From Cristatella mucedo (Eukaryota; Bryozoa; Phylactolaemata; Cristatellidae), in assembly GCA_009760855.2 (NCBI GenBank), contig WPIO01000012.1, positions 2,636,001 through 2,700,000 of the forward strand: a DNA stretch of 64,000 nt, written 5' to 3'. Position numbers and translations under genes: made by a program. Positions 21,359 to 61,206 of the stretch are shown here, piece by piece. Under the pieces are notes generated by a model. The model was not told the origin of the DNA, did not search any database, and worked only from the letters and a program-made list of their open reading frames with translations. The number at the start of each line of letters is the position of its first letter. The first letter of the stretch is position 1.

Positions 21359-21392
21359 TTTTAAGGTAGCACTTATAAGTGCTACCTTAAAA
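21359..21392. other. 34-base perfect palindrome
   Basis: Perfect dyad centred between 21375 and 21376, arms TTTTAAGGTAGCACTTA and complement with no loop. Confidence 0.9.
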
Positions 21393-22732
21393 TACGGAAG
21401 TAATAAATAGCGATTATTTAGTAGCAAATAAATAGTTACTTGGAGACAGTTGAGCCTTACTATATTTTAACCTGCTTGGAGATGTCAATGAAGAAGTGGT
21501 AGATGAAAGACTCGATCCAACGAGCTTGGTCCTAAAGTACAAGCACGCTGTTACTTCGTCATGTCCACTGTACCTATACTAGTTAAAGCGAGTAAGTACG
21601 TCCTCCGTCACGTGGCAAGATGGCGCACTTCTGCCAAGCGGCATTATGGCGCACCGCTTTCTTCCATGACGGAACTACTTTGACTTAGCAAAGTGATTCC
21701 ATAGGAAGCGAGCTGATTCTATGTATTAAACCACTAAAAGGCACAATTGGTCTACACATAAAAGCTCGTGGAACGTTAATGCTCGGCACATTATAACTTT
21801 TAACCCTTTTTAATACATACGGCAGAATCTTTGAGAGTGACATTTGCTTTAAATTTTACTCGCAGCAGAGGTTTAATTTTGAACATTTCTTCATGGCTAC
21901 CCGCAGCGGCCGAGTTGAGTCGTCGGCAGCGGTGACGCTCTCGTCAGGAACGCGATGCGCGCATCTCACTATAAAGTCTAATATGACCTTTCTTGAGAAT
22001 TTTGTAAAAGAAAAAAAAAAGGTAGCAACTCACCAACTCTGCGCACCTAGAGAGAGATTTTTCCTTCTAGTGCCCTATACAAGTTTAACAAAAAATTATT
22101 ATTATTCTCAAGGCATCGTAGCTCGTGCTAGGCAAGATCCGGGCCTCTTTGAATTAGGCCCTTTGGCCTGTCAACCCCAAGTAATTAATCACGTGCTTTA
22201 AAAGCTTTCGAGAAAAGCGTGTCTCGCATTGCGCACTATTCACTTAATATAGACAAGTATTAAAACGTAAGAGCTATTACTGATTACTTGCTTTTTATAC
22301 AGCACAAAAGCTGAGAGCTGAATTTCAGTGCTGAATTTTCTGCAGTGAGTCAAATATTTACTGAGTGAGTACCTGTACAGAAAAAGCAAAATGTCACATA
22401 CATTTTAATGGAGAGCTATTCAGAATGTGTAAAGTAAGGAGAGTGAGAGGTTTTTTCGCCGACACCGTCTTAAGCAATGCTTCGCAAAGTCTCTTATCCT
22501 TCACTTTTAAACATATTTACTTCAAAAGCGTGCCTGGTCTCTAAACTATTTTTATAGCGTATAAAGGATTCAGCTTTGCTGTGACTTAGGAGATTTAGCA
22601 AAAATCTCAATGAGCCTCGAAGTATTCACTGTTGTCCAGATGCGCCAAGGCCATGACTGGTTGAGCTGCTACATTGAATTGGGTGGGAAATAATATAAGT
22701 TAAAGTTAAAGATTAGCATATTCAACTGCCTC
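21393..22732. other. No gene recognised
   Basis: AT-rich with scattered short frames. I see no motif or splice-supported exon. Confidence 0.4.
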
Positions 22733-22862
22733 ATTTCTATAGCGGCAGAAGATCCTTAACAGCTATCACCACCGCTTGCAGTGCGAAATGAAGGATCGCT
22801 TGCCGCAGGACTCGAACGCACGCCCTGGGTCATGGAGAGCGAGCACCTTACCTCTCGTATAA
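22733..22862 (-). mobile_element. SINE family A, diverged
   Basis: Minus strand: CCTCATTTCTATAGCGGCAG, TATCACCACCGCTTGCAGTG, AGGATCGCTTGCCGCAGGACTCGAACGCACG. The B-box is TTCGAGTCC and the head is weak. Confidence 0.65.
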
Positions 22863-24105
22863 AATCCCGGGGCGAAGCTGCAATCACTCCTGCCTGCAGT
22901 GAGAAGTAACACAATGCCTTCTGCGGGACTCTAACGCTTCGTCTGGGCGTTGAAGTAGGAGTACCTTGCTTTCAGGCGAGGATCGAGGTGCTATAAATAG
23001 CAATTAATACAGATTTAGTGTTCGTCGCAACGGAAGGCGAACCACTCACCCTAGGAGCTACGACCCAGGCATCTGCAGTTGTAGTTAGGGCAGGTGTGCA
23101 AAGCAGCTTACGTGAATAGAGCCTGGCAATAAACCTTGTTAATAATCAATCATCGCACGAGACTCCACTCTTCGCTTCGCTGGCTCCGACAGTCACGTGC
23201 GATTTCAGGCAGTTTCTTCTGCATGCCAGCAATCGGCAGAGAACTTCTCGAGTCTATCGACCGCTAGTCTGACAAAGGACACGTTCTATCGCTTGAAGGG
23301 CGTTGTAGGTTAGCCTATGCTAAGCCTTGACTGAGAGGTCTCAAATGGAGACGCTCTTCTGCCATACATCTGATTTACGCCCCTGTATTGCTTGTTCCTT
23401 TACACTGGGTCGGCAGTGTCTACTCTTTACATGTTGCCACTACTAGATATGGGTGCTATTAAAATGCATTTTTATTTATTTATTTTTATTGCTAGCATGC
23501 TATATAAACCCATTAGGATTACCTAGCTAATATTCGAAGTTCGTGAGTTGTAATGACTAGGACCGATCAATTAGTAATGCACGATTGGGCCACATAGCTC
23601 AAATGATTTTGTAGTCGGTCAGTTGCACTTTGGCCTTTCAGAGTGATTTTTACGCTTCGGATGATGCTGGACATGATGTAGCTGTGATCTTCTGTGGCTG
23701 CCGAATAGACCGCACGGACTCGTTAGATTAAGGTACAGACACTCAGTATCGCTGCCACGCTCAGCCTCTATACGAATAGCGGCTTGTATTCGGGCATTCT
23801 CTGCCACTCGCCAGCGTTCGGGTCGGGGGCACCAGCCCCGATTGTATCTCGCATGCGTCGCAAGGACTAGCACCTTTGGGTAGGTGGTGCTCGCGGTCGG
23901 TCCAAAGGACGCTAGTGCAGTGCCGCCATAGCCCGTTTGCAATAGTATTCAGTAGGTGAGTTACCATGACACTAAAGAAGCAACGGCCATTCGGAGTGCT
24001 GCCAGCGGGTCAGAAGTGTGCATCGATAGACGATTAGGCGCTCCCCTAAAGTTAGAGTCGGTGCTCTGCTCCGTCGCCGATGCCGCGTGCTATTTTCTTT
24101 TAGGA
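22863..24105. other. No gene recognised
   Basis: GC-richer than neighbours around 23640-23950. A minus frame at 23619-23942 has an Arg-rich stretch but no motif I know. An AATAAA near 23129 follows TAGAGCCTGGC, but no LTR pair was found. Confidence 0.35.
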
Positions 24106-24197
24106 GTCGATGCTCCGAGCCACGACTGGTGCCTCGTCCTATTTTTCTACGGTTCGATGCTCCGCGCCACGACTGGTGCCTCGTGCTGCTTTTCCAA
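24106..24197. repeat. Two-copy tandem repeat, 46-bp unit
   Basis: CGATGCTCCGAGCCACGACT at about 24108 recurs at about 24154 with one change (GCGCC), each followed by GGTGCCTCGT. Confidence 0.85.
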
Positions 24198-24274
24198 GAT
24201 TTCTGGGTACGGGCCAGTTTCCCACAAGCTGAGTGCTGCTTGGACGAAAGATGACTAGTCGGATTTGAATGGTC

Positions 24275-24275
24275 G

Positions 24276-24344
<69 letters not shown>

Positions 24345-24352
24345 GAGAGAGC
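24275..24352. repeat. (GA)n microsatellite
   Basis: About 75 bases of GA with one GTGA interruption. Serine/leucine frames on the minus strand are artefacts. Confidence 0.95.
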
Positions 24353-25185
24353 AGTCAGAATCAAGCAAAGCAAAGCTGGCACGTGACTCCCGATAAGGAA
24401 CGCTGTTCACGAGATACTCTGCCCAGCTTGGAAAGACTTTGACGTCGATGTCTCTTTGTACCGAGTTTCCGTGTTATGCCATAATTAGATGTTCTTTGGC
24501 CCAAGTGCACTGTTGGCGACAGTGTAAATTTGCATGCCATTATCCATGCGATGGATAATAGACCAGTATAAATAGCTAGATTGTATGCGCCTATAAACCA
24601 TGCTGAGCACAACTATAGCCTTAAAGGCATCAATTTTAGGATTACTAATACTGGTTTCATACGACGTACCATGTTATAATGGGGGGGGGAAGGAGCGAGC
24701 ACCGGTAGAATTAAATAGTTAAAGGCTTGCTTGAATGCAATTTGAGATCTTTCATGATAACCAAAAGTATGCTGGAAGCCTACACTAAATGATTCCGAAG
24801 AGTCGCATGATGAAATAGGGAAACCTGCACTTTGTAGTGCCTACTGCGAATACGGCAGTAACATTTGTAACAACTGATAACTTGCTTACATCGACTAACC
24901 GCCCGACCACAGCCGACGAAGCTCGGCCACGGCTTTCACTTTCACTTCCGTAATCTGAGGTTTATAAGAACTGTTGGAATAGCCCTTGATACTTGTTCCT
25001 TCTTAATTCAAGCCTTTTTTTAGTCCTTGCGAAGCGAATCTTTCGAATCTCTTGCACAGACTCTTTCCAAGAGCAAGCACCTAACAGTGGCATTTACCTT
25101 TTGCCCTTGAAGTACCGAGTCAATCTGCTTCAGGTTATACTTATTTAATTTCGATCGTACGATCAGAAAATCACCCCTTTTTGAA

Positions 25186-25800
25186 TTGAATGATTTTAAC
25201 AGGCCGAGTTTCGTACTTTGGTTGACTTATTTTCTTTTGTTGCTCACATATGTAGCCCCATTCACAAAAAAGGTCACAAGCTCGATCAAAAATCCTTGCA
25301 ATATAGTATGCTCTCAACTCTTATTACGAATAAATTCATCAAATCTGATCCCATGCAGATCTTATTCAGTCTGCATTTGTTTGCCCTTATATGTAAAAGA
25401 TTGGAAGAATCTCAAAACCCTGTAGCTAATGACTTTGATGCTACCCGCAAAATATCTTCCTCAGCTCTTATGCCAAATCCTCAGTCTAACACTCCCTTAT
25501 TGTAGGAGAGCAAAAGTGTATCATTTGCTAAGTTTTTGATAAGTTTACTCCTCCGACTACGACTATTGTACGCCCTGGCCCAGATAGCCTGCAGCAACAA
25601 GACTCATTTGTCGCCAACGTCACAACTGCAACATTACATTACTGCTCACACCAATCTGCACTGGCTGAAAATTAAGCAACATAACGATTTCAGTCGTCTA
25701 TCACTCACCTTTAAGTCTCTCCATTCTCTTGATCAGGCAGACCTATTTAAAACAGCTCCACTGTAGATCTACCGTCGCACCACCCGCTCTTATTTTTAAT
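25186..25800 (+). pseudogene. Degenerate LINE, linker plus RT C-terminal region
   Basis: A block VAPFTKKVTSSIKNP (about 25250-25300) corresponds to EFAPLTKRTVCPRP between endonuclease and RT in the copy at 63400. After a large internal loss, 25560-25770 encodes broken CLRLRLLYAL, NLHWLKIKQHNDFSRLSLTFKSLHSLDQADL, which matches [30 protein letters not shown]. Confidence 0.65.
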
Positions 25801-25829
25801 CGATTGTTTTTGCCACTTACTAGCTTATA

Positions 25830-25986
25830 GCCGAGCTGGTTTGGTCCAGCGGTTAAGGTGCTCACCCCGACCAAGGTCTAGCTCGGTCGTGGGCTTGAGC
25901 CCCGACGCATATGTCAAGCGCCTGAATAGAGATTAAGTTCTCTTGGGGCGCTATACAAATTAATTATATATTTATATTTTTTTAAT
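25830..25986 (+). mobile_element. SINE family B (LINE-tailed), good copy
   Basis: Plus strand: GCCGAGCTGGTTTGGTCCAG with CGGTTAAGG (A box), GACCAAGGTC, GTGGGCTTGAGCCCC (B-box region), then GAAGCGCC-type stem (here CAAGCGCC), TGAATAGAGATTAAGTTCTCT and TGGGGCGCT, and a TTAATTATATATTTATATTTTTT tail. It shows the whole design: tRNA-like head joined directly to a LINE-type 3' hairpin. Confidence 0.9.
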
Positions 25987-26011
25987 TTATCGGAGATCGT
26001 CCTTTCAGTTA

Positions 26012-26185
26012 CTATAATGCCCACAATAGCCCATGAGGTAAGGTGCTTGTTCTTCATGACCGAGGTCGTGGGTTCGAATCCTGCGTTTGGGTGACCCTTT
26101 ATTGCCACTGGAAGATGTGGTGATAGCTGACTAGGCTTTTCTGCCACTTCACAATTGAGGCGGTTAAATCAGCTAGGATTTAAAT
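26012..26185 (+). mobile_element. SINE family A, good copy
   Basis: Plus strand: AATAGCCCATGAGGTAAGG (A-box region), ATGACCGAGGTCGTGGGTTCGAATCC (B box), GGGTGACCCTTTATTGCC, GTGGTGATAGC, a CTGCCACTT-GAGGCGGTTAAATCAGCTA tail. It lies 26 bases after a family B SINE in the same direction. Confidence 0.85.
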
Positions 26186-27031
26186 TTTAAATTTACGCTA
26201 CTATTGAACTGTGCATATCATGTCTAACAGCAACAGCGACTTGTTCTTATATAGCACCCATTCAATAAGTATTTTTCCTGAGTGCTTTGCTGACCTGTGC
26301 ATGCTGGAGTGAGTGTTACTTACTGGTGGACCAGCAGCCGTGAATCTTTTGTGCGCCTTTTCTACCTCGCTTTCCATTCACGATTTCTTATTGCTAAACT
26401 CGCAGAGATTTGAAAAGCACTCGACTGGCGATTAGGTTCTCAGAGGACACCATATAAAAGCCTTCTGTTATTACTATTATTATTATTATCATTAATTAGA
26501 CAGCATGTGTGAAAATCCTTTTGGAATTGGATCTATTTCAGAAAAAAATTCCACCTATGTGGTTCGGAGCTGATTGATTTAAGGGGTTGCAAGGAACATG
26601 CAAACGGGTGGTCTGATAAGCAAAAGCAGCATTAGTTAATTGTATAGCATTTAATTTTTGAGAAAAATTTACGATCAAAACTAGTCCAGCGTCAGCTACT
26701 GCAAGCAGCAAAGCTTGTTCATCAGCTCATACGGACGATAAACAAGCTTCTCCAGGCCCACCGATGTGAGTGACTACTTTTAAATTCCATTCGTGAGCTG
26801 CGTGAGTATTACCTAGGAGTCACTCTTAAGGCAATTCGCGAAGAACGGAACCGTTCAGAGTCGAAGCTACATACGAGCGACGGAAACGCACTACTCTTCA
26901 ACGGCGATCCGGGCCATTGAGTTTTGCCGGCCATTTCAATTACGAGCGCTTGCTTAGTGCTCAACAGATGAGCACCAAGAATATAATTTAGCAGCGGGCT
27001 CGAGATTGTAGGCCCAGTACGCCCAGGTCGC

Positions 27032-55072
<28,041 letters not shown>

Positions 55073-55901
55073 TTCGTATTCCCTTTAAGAGATGTTATGG
55101 CAGCCTGAAATTATCAAAATTTACTTGAATTAAACATCATTGGGCGACTTCGCACAAGGAAATTAGCAGCTAACCACCAATGCTCCACTGCAATCCATTA
55201 GTGGAATGCGATGTTCGATGGGCTCCGCATGCCTTTACGATAGCCTGCCAGAGCTCAAGGCTAGGATTGCGACTAATCTCCTTGTATACAAGTATCATTG
55301 AATTGGAATTTTTTGGCCTTATTCCTGCTTGGTTTGTGCTGCAAGGCATCACGAGCGTGGGGGCATTTACCGGGAGTCGATCAACGTTGAAACGTTGACG
55401 CGGGAGCTAGAATGCGGAAGGAGTAACACGTCTCTAATAAAGTTGTAATGACTAAGTTCAAAGTTTATAGACGCAGTAAACAGATCTTTAACAGTTACTA
55501 TTCCTACCTTTTTCACTTTCTCGGTTTGAGCAGCACAGTAATCCAGTCAAGACTACGGCCGAGCCATCGCATGCCAATCTTTGATGCAGAAGGTATGATT
55601 GCAAGACCATATGGACGCTGGACTTGGCAACGTGTGAGAACGAGGCTACCTACCCATATCCGGATTTCAAGATCCATAGATAAAAGGAGGGTTGACCGCC
55701 CCTGCTAGCTTCATTGCACGGCCTTGCTTTACAAAAACGTTTAAACCCTATTCACATGCAGCGCATAATCAAATCTGGATTTGCAGAAATAAAATAATCC
55801 TTCATTTGGATAAGGATAGAGGATCGAATGATTCCATGTCAAGAGCTTCAGAGTGCTTAATAGACAATACCGACATCGTCAGTATGGCTTAAGCCACTGA
55901 T
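55073..55901. other. 5' flank of the ZBBX-like gene, no motif called
   Basis: No recognised repeat; small frames only. A promoter is expected here but nothing specific is seen. Confidence 0.4.
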
Positions 55902-55985
55902 TTAGCCACCTCATTTGTATAGCGGCTGAAGAGCCTTAACGGGTATCACCACGCTTACAGTTGGCAATTAAGAATTTCCCATTGC
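55902..55985 (-). mobile_element. SINE family A fragment
   Basis: Tail half only: GCCACCTCATTTGTATAGCG, GCTGAAGAGCCTTAACGGGT, ATCACCACGCTTACAG. Confidence 0.65.
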
Positions 55986-56084
55986 ATGATGTCCTCCAAG
56001 ACATACATTGAGAGATACTCAGCTAGATATAAGTTCATGCACACCTTGGATACTTCTGTATTTGCAAGAATATGTATACGTACG

Positions 56085-56152
56085 TGTGTGTGCGCGAGCG
56101 CACGCGCGCGTATGTGTGTGGTGTGTGTGCGCGCGTGCGTGCGCGTGCGTGC

Positions 56153-56195
<43 letters not shown>

Positions 56196-56206
56196 CGCGT
56201 GCGTGC
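56085..56206. repeat. (GT)n/(GC)n alternating array
   Basis: GTGTGCGCGAGCGCACGCGC and long GT/GCGC runs, fully alternating purine/pyrimidine (Z-DNA prone). Confidence 0.93.
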
Positions 56207-56439
56207 GCAAGACAGACACGCATAAAGAGCCACTCTTGGCTTCTTCACCTCAACAGGTTGCTCCAAGGTCAGTAAGGCAAGCGAGCATCTTTCCTGCGTC
56301 TTAGCCCTTCAGTAGCTAAATGTTATCGTCTTATCATTCTCGCCAAGCTAGTCAGGCAGCAAGGAGATATTTCATATCCGAATTTCAATTTCTCGGATGC
56401 AGCTGGCGAAAGAAAGACTTACTTGCCCGCGACGGCACT

Positions 56440-56600
56440 CTAGGTAAGGCGGCTACTTTTCACGACCTCGATACCGAGGTCGTGGATTCGAATCCTGCGG
56501 TGGGCGATCCTTTATTGCCGCTGCAAGCGGTGGTGATAGCCGTAAGGGCTCAGTTGTAGCCATAAAAAAGAGGCTGTTGAATCAGCTAGTATTGCTTATT
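56440..56600 (+). mobile_element. SINE family A, good copy
   Basis: GTAAGGCGGCTACTTTT, stem CACGACCTCG-ATAC-CGAGGTCGTGG, B box GATTCGAATCC, GGGCGATCCTTTATTGCC, GCAAGCGGTGGTGATAGCC, CATAAAAAAGAGGCTGTTGA, ATCAGCTAGTATT. Confidence 0.88.
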
Positions 56601-57224
56601 ATTTATTACCCAACCGGAATGAATTCAACTATCTGACCAGAGACATTCGTCTTATCAAATCCAATGCTGGCTGCTGACATCTATACTCGCGGAGTAGAAC
56701 TTGATAGAAGAAAGTGTGAAAGTAACAGACCATAGAAAGAATCACAACCTGTTTTCTGACCTCTTCAGTTGGCAAGATAGGCTACACTTCTGCAACAACG
56801 CGGCCGGTCTGTTCGAGGCACGCTGTTAGGAATCACCTGTAACCCGAGTGAATGGTGCCTATTTATTTACAGCTCATCCAGTAGCCTCGATGCCATGCTG
56901 CTTCATAACAGGAGTACGTACCCTTCTCTCCCTAAGGCCAACCCTGTGCACCTCAAAGAGGACTACACCCGTGTCAAGATGTAGCACTGCCTTGAAGTAT
57001 GGTGACGATGGCTGGGAGGTCATTGGAGACTTCAAACTGGTGTCATCCATGACGAGCTTCTAAAGCGTTTTAACGAAGTTTCCTTGTTTCATTTGCCTAT
57101 GGGGCAGCCGAGACACTAAGGCGCTCTGTCACAAAATGGACTGGTCACAGTGAAACGAGCTCTTTCTTAGGTAGAGCTACATCAAGCGGGATCTGCAGAT
57201 AGACAGTGCTGAGCAGTATGGGTA

Positions 57225-57300
57225 TTATTAATGATGTGTATAGTGCCACCATGGAACTGAATGTCTTTTTAGGCACTTTACAGACGCTGTATAGACAGCA
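57225..57300 (-). mobile_element. LINE 3'-end fragment, old
   Basis: GTGTATAGTGCCACCATGGA, ACTGAATGTCTTTTTAGGCA, CTTTACAG. The hairpin is degraded. Confidence 0.5.
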
Positions 57301-57429
57301 TTACCATATGATAGGTGGTAGCATCCGCAAGCAGCAGGAATGGTGTAAGCAGGTACATGCATACAAAGAATGAATCACAAATACCCACCAGATGCTGTAG
57401 TAAACACATTCGTTTTAAGCTTCTTTTGC

Positions 57430-57905
57430 AGTGTAATGTAATGTATCTCCTTCTGTAACTCCACAAAATCATAAAGACAATGTGGGTGTTAAGCAGAAGA
57501 GTTTTGTTTAGTGCCCTCACAGCCTAAGCGGCTTTCGGTACGCATTCGGTAGCCAACAGACTTCATCTCACGCAACAAAGAGAAAGTGGGAAGCCTAGCA
57601 GAGTCAGGAGAGCAGTTGAGGTAGTGAGTAACGTGGAAGTAGCAGCTCAGGATCGCTGAAAAGGATGAGCCGTAGTCGGCAACAGGAGAGTAGTTGTCGT
57701 TGCGTAAGAATTGTGGAATCGAGTTCCACAGTCAAGGACCTGCTGAGCTAAAGCTTCTGTCGCCAACGGTCTTTAAGGGAGGAATGGAACAGCTAATTTG
57801 TTGTCCACACAGAACCCGAGGGCGAGAACATGCTGCAACTGGTGCAGCAGTTCAGCTAGGCACGAAGGAGCCAAGCCGTGGCGGGCCTTGTGGGTCAGCG
57901 TAAGA
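57430..57905 (-). mobile_element. Second LINE family, 3' region
   Basis: Close match to 51630-52090: GTATCTCCTTCTGTAACTCC, TTCGGTACGCATTCGGTAGC, CAACAGACTTCATCTCACGC, AACAAAGAGAAAGTGGGAAG, GCCAAGCCGTGGCGGG. The tail here is GTAATGTAATGTATC, i.e. an ATTAC repeat on the minus strand. Confidence 0.78.
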
Positions 57906-58312
57906 ACTGCCACCATGTCAGAGGAAAATGGCTAAGCTCTGAAATGCTAGTTCTGAAATGCTAGTTCGGATCCACACGTTGCGTGCGCCTGCGGCTTCTG
58001 CGGTTGTAGTTATCGAGGCGCCCGACACTAATGTACGTGCCTCATCTGTGGCCAATCGTTAAGCCACTGAAGCGGTGCAGCGTCAGGCCACTAATAAATA
58101 TTATGTTTCGTGTCGTCTGCTGCGATTGATTGGACTTCCATATATGCACCGTTGAGAGTAATAAAGGGAGTGTCGTTTACAGAGAAAGTGCACCCACTGT
58201 GACTCCGTGAGACTCCCACTAGAACAGCCGCCGCCGGAGCCACTGTCATTCAACATCCTACAATTATCAATAGATTTTTCTTGTCTGTAAAGATCAAGTA
58301 GTATTGTAATCA

Positions 58313-58480
58313 TAAAGGAAGCTGTGCACTATGCTTGGCATAATTTTTTTTCTTAGCTTTGCGTTTTGGCTGTGAGACATTTTCCTTGTCGTAACTATCA
58401 ATATAGAGGGCATCATCAGACTCGGGAACGGAGCAATGACGTAAGGGCAAGATCCAGAAATAATGGAAAGGTATTGCGTA
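58313..58480 (-). other. Lysine-rich open frame, unknown
   Basis: A minus frame reads SVPESDDALYIDSYDKENVS, QPKRKAKKKNYAKHS to a stop near 58313. Acidic then strongly basic (nuclear-localisation-like). No ATG or clean acceptor bounds it. It could be a terminal exon of an unseen gene or chance. Confidence 0.25.
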
Positions 58481-58642
58481 CAACCACAGCGTTTATTCGA
58501 TAAAATGAAGCGGATTTCCAAAAGAACCCATGCCCACGTCCCTACCAAGCTGCCTCGGCATCTGTCTCGGCCCGATGTAGGGGTCAGCCCAGATCACTCG
58601 CCTCTGTGGCTTTGTGGAGTTACTGACGTAGATATACGTTAC

Positions 58643-60003
58643 GTTCAATCTTTCGGCAGCTTTTGATACTATCGATCTCAAAGTTCTTCTAGAGCGCCTC
58701 TCATCTCGCCTGGGCATCGCTAGCACTGCTCTGCAGTGGTTTAGGTCCTATCTCAGTGGGAGACTCCAGAGTATTGACGTGAATGGACGAAGATCATCCA
58801 AGGTACCTCTGAAATATGGGGTACCTCAGGGCTCCGTGCTAGGTCCGGTTCTTTTCACGGTTTATAGTCTCCCTCTTGCTGATGTGATTGCCAAGCACAA
58901 TCTAGGCTTTCACTTCTATGCGGATGACACTCAGTTGTACCTTTGTCTCGATCCCTCCCAGCCTTCGAGTACCTCAAATTCTCTCAGCTCACTTGCTGCC
59001 TGTACTGATGACATCCGCACATGGATGGCAGCAAATTTTCTAAAACTAAACGATGATAAAACTAACTTACTAGTTATGGGCAGACCCAGTGCGATTCACA
59101 AATTGGAAAGGCTGACGCTCAAAATTGGCTCTGCCAGCATATCACCTGTTGAATCAGCTCGAAATCTAGGTGTCATATTTCAAAGCGACCTCTCGCTAGA
59201 CGACCATGTCAGCTCCACAGTCAAATCTGCCTATTTTCAGCTTCATGACATTGCTAAAATTCGGACTTGTTTGGATAAGGATACCACATCCAAGTTGGTC
59301 CATGCATTCGTGACATCCCGTCTCGACTTCTGAAACTCACTGCTTACTGGCCTACCGGCATGTGCAATCAGGCGATTGCAGCTGGTGCAAAACTCTGCAG
59401 CTAGGCTTGTCTGTCGTGAGCGTCGCAGTTGCCACATCACACCACTTCTCGCGGACCTGCACTGGTTACCAGTCATGCAGCGCATTGACTTCAAGGTATT
59501 GTTGCTAACTTTTAGGTCACTTTATTCTTTAGCTCCAGCCTATCTCTCAGATCTACTCCCCCACCAGGCCAAGCATTGTACCAGCCGCTTTTTGGAATCC
59601 AACAGTCTACCAAAACCTCGCACAAACCTCAAATCCTTTGGGGACCTAGCCTTTAGTTCTTACGCTCCCAAGCCTGGAACTCACTCCCGACTTGTGTCAG
59701 AACATCCCCTGACTTGACCACATTTAAAAAGAACTTAAAAACACACCTATTTAGAAAAGCAGTTAGTGGGTCCCTGCGATTCGTCCTTCATGTGCTAGTG
59801 CGTGCTGACACTGTGCATACTGCCACTGACCACATCTGCATGCTTACCCTATGCATGTCACCCCTAACCATGTTATTCATGTTGTTTAACAAGTATGATA
59901 TTACTCATCATTCAATCGTGTTTATCTTTGCAGCAAATGTATAGCACCCAGAAAGAGATTGAGTTCTCTGAGGGCGCTTTATCAAGTGCATCGTTATTAT
60001 TTT
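58643..60003 (+). pseudogene. LINE, RT to 3' end, young but inactive
   Basis: The best preserved RT stretch in the window: [76 protein letters not shown] in one frame to 59333. A TGA at 59331-59333 replaces the TGC of LDFCNLL. The frame resumes ([20 protein letters not shown]) and shifts near 59700. The 3' UTR, hairpin (59952-59985) and a short tail are present. It is 5'-truncated at about 58643, abutting a second-family tail (GGAGTTACTGACGTAGATAT). Confidence 0.92.
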
Positions 60004-60964
60004 CACATCACCCGCAGCCGGCTTCACACTGGCTCTGCCACTGGTCATACTAGCTAGTGTCCAGGTTACGATCGAGATCCTATTCCAGGTAGGTGGAGAA
60101 AGTAAAGATCGGTGCAGATCCATTACAGAACATCTGTTGCACATTAATTTCTTACGTCTTCTACTTTCTGCTGTCAGATCTTGCGGCTTCCCTAGCTTTT
60201 CCTATGCATTTCTGAGACTCGGCGTAGTAACATCTACCGAAAAATCACCGGGAATCGTCGATTCCATAAGCAGTAGCCACCGACGTGAGATGTTTGATGC
60301 GGGCGTCCTTGTGCCTATGGATTCCCGTGGACTCTGGATTCCACCAGTAAATACAAACATGTGCCGCTGACTAGAGAAATTAAGTATGGAGCTTAAGAAG
60401 ACGGGAGAGAAAATCCTATCTTCGATGCGTAAAGAAGGACCCTTGCTGGTCAAAGAAATGGTGCCGCCTCGCCATCGTGTCTTCTGCGAGACCTAGTATG
60501 TCACTCAGATTGGGGGTTGGTGTGCTTGGTTCGTGGCCAATTGCGAAAATTTAATTAGCGAGGGTCAAACCGAAGCACGAACCATGCTACCACCATATTG
60601 TTGATTCTTTATCTATCTTTGGTAAGAGGTGGCCTTACTTTTCCTTACCAAGTTGTTAGGAATTCACCAAACAGCCTACTGTTTTCGGGGTACTTGTTTT
60701 GAAAAGCGATACGTATATATTATTTGCACGAAAAGTCTTCCTACCATATGAACAGTGGTAGTTGCTTCGTCGTACCTGCTAGGAATGAAAGCGTGCAAAG
60801 AGGTCTTGCCTTCTAACTTTCTCACTCAACTAACCGGGGGTCACGATTTTTTTGGGCTGCTACTTCGGATTTGTCTTTGCTTGATCACCGGATACTTTTT
60901 CCGGCTTGCCTGAGCGGGATATCTTGCTTTGCATTAACTATCTGTTGCCGCCTTGCTTGCAGCG
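60004..60964. other. No gene recognised
   Basis: A plus frame at 60137-60370 contains VVTSTEKSPGIVDSISSSHR. I do not recognise it and find no clear splice sites. Confidence 0.35.
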
Positions 60965-61012
60965 ATTTGTGCAGTGCCCGAATAGAGATCATTTTCTCTT
61001 GGGGTGCTATAC
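60965..61012 (+). mobile_element. SINE family B tail fragment
   Basis: GTGCAGTGCCCGAATAGAGA, TCATTTTCTCTTGGGGTGCT, ATACA: hairpin with several changes. Confidence 0.5.
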
Positions 61013-61206
61013 AGCAGACCTAATATTTCACAACTAGAACATCTCAAGTGCCGTTTGAGAGCGCAGGCATAGCTAGACGACTATTGAAGTAGCAGGACGG
61101 CCGCCAGCGACAAAAAATTATTGCTTCGTCTACGCGACCTCGGAGCACCAAATGTCAAATTTTGTCAGGAAAGGCAGCATCTTAGCGTAGCTAAAGTTAG
61201 CTAATT

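Noticed and set aside
21893-22201. 102-codon plus frame
   Set aside because: No recognisable motif and it includes an A-run; nothing supports expression.
26060-26085. Possible tRNA gene (GGGTTCGAATCC B box)
   Set aside because: The sequence lacks acceptor-stem pairing and continues into a SINE body shared with several other loci.
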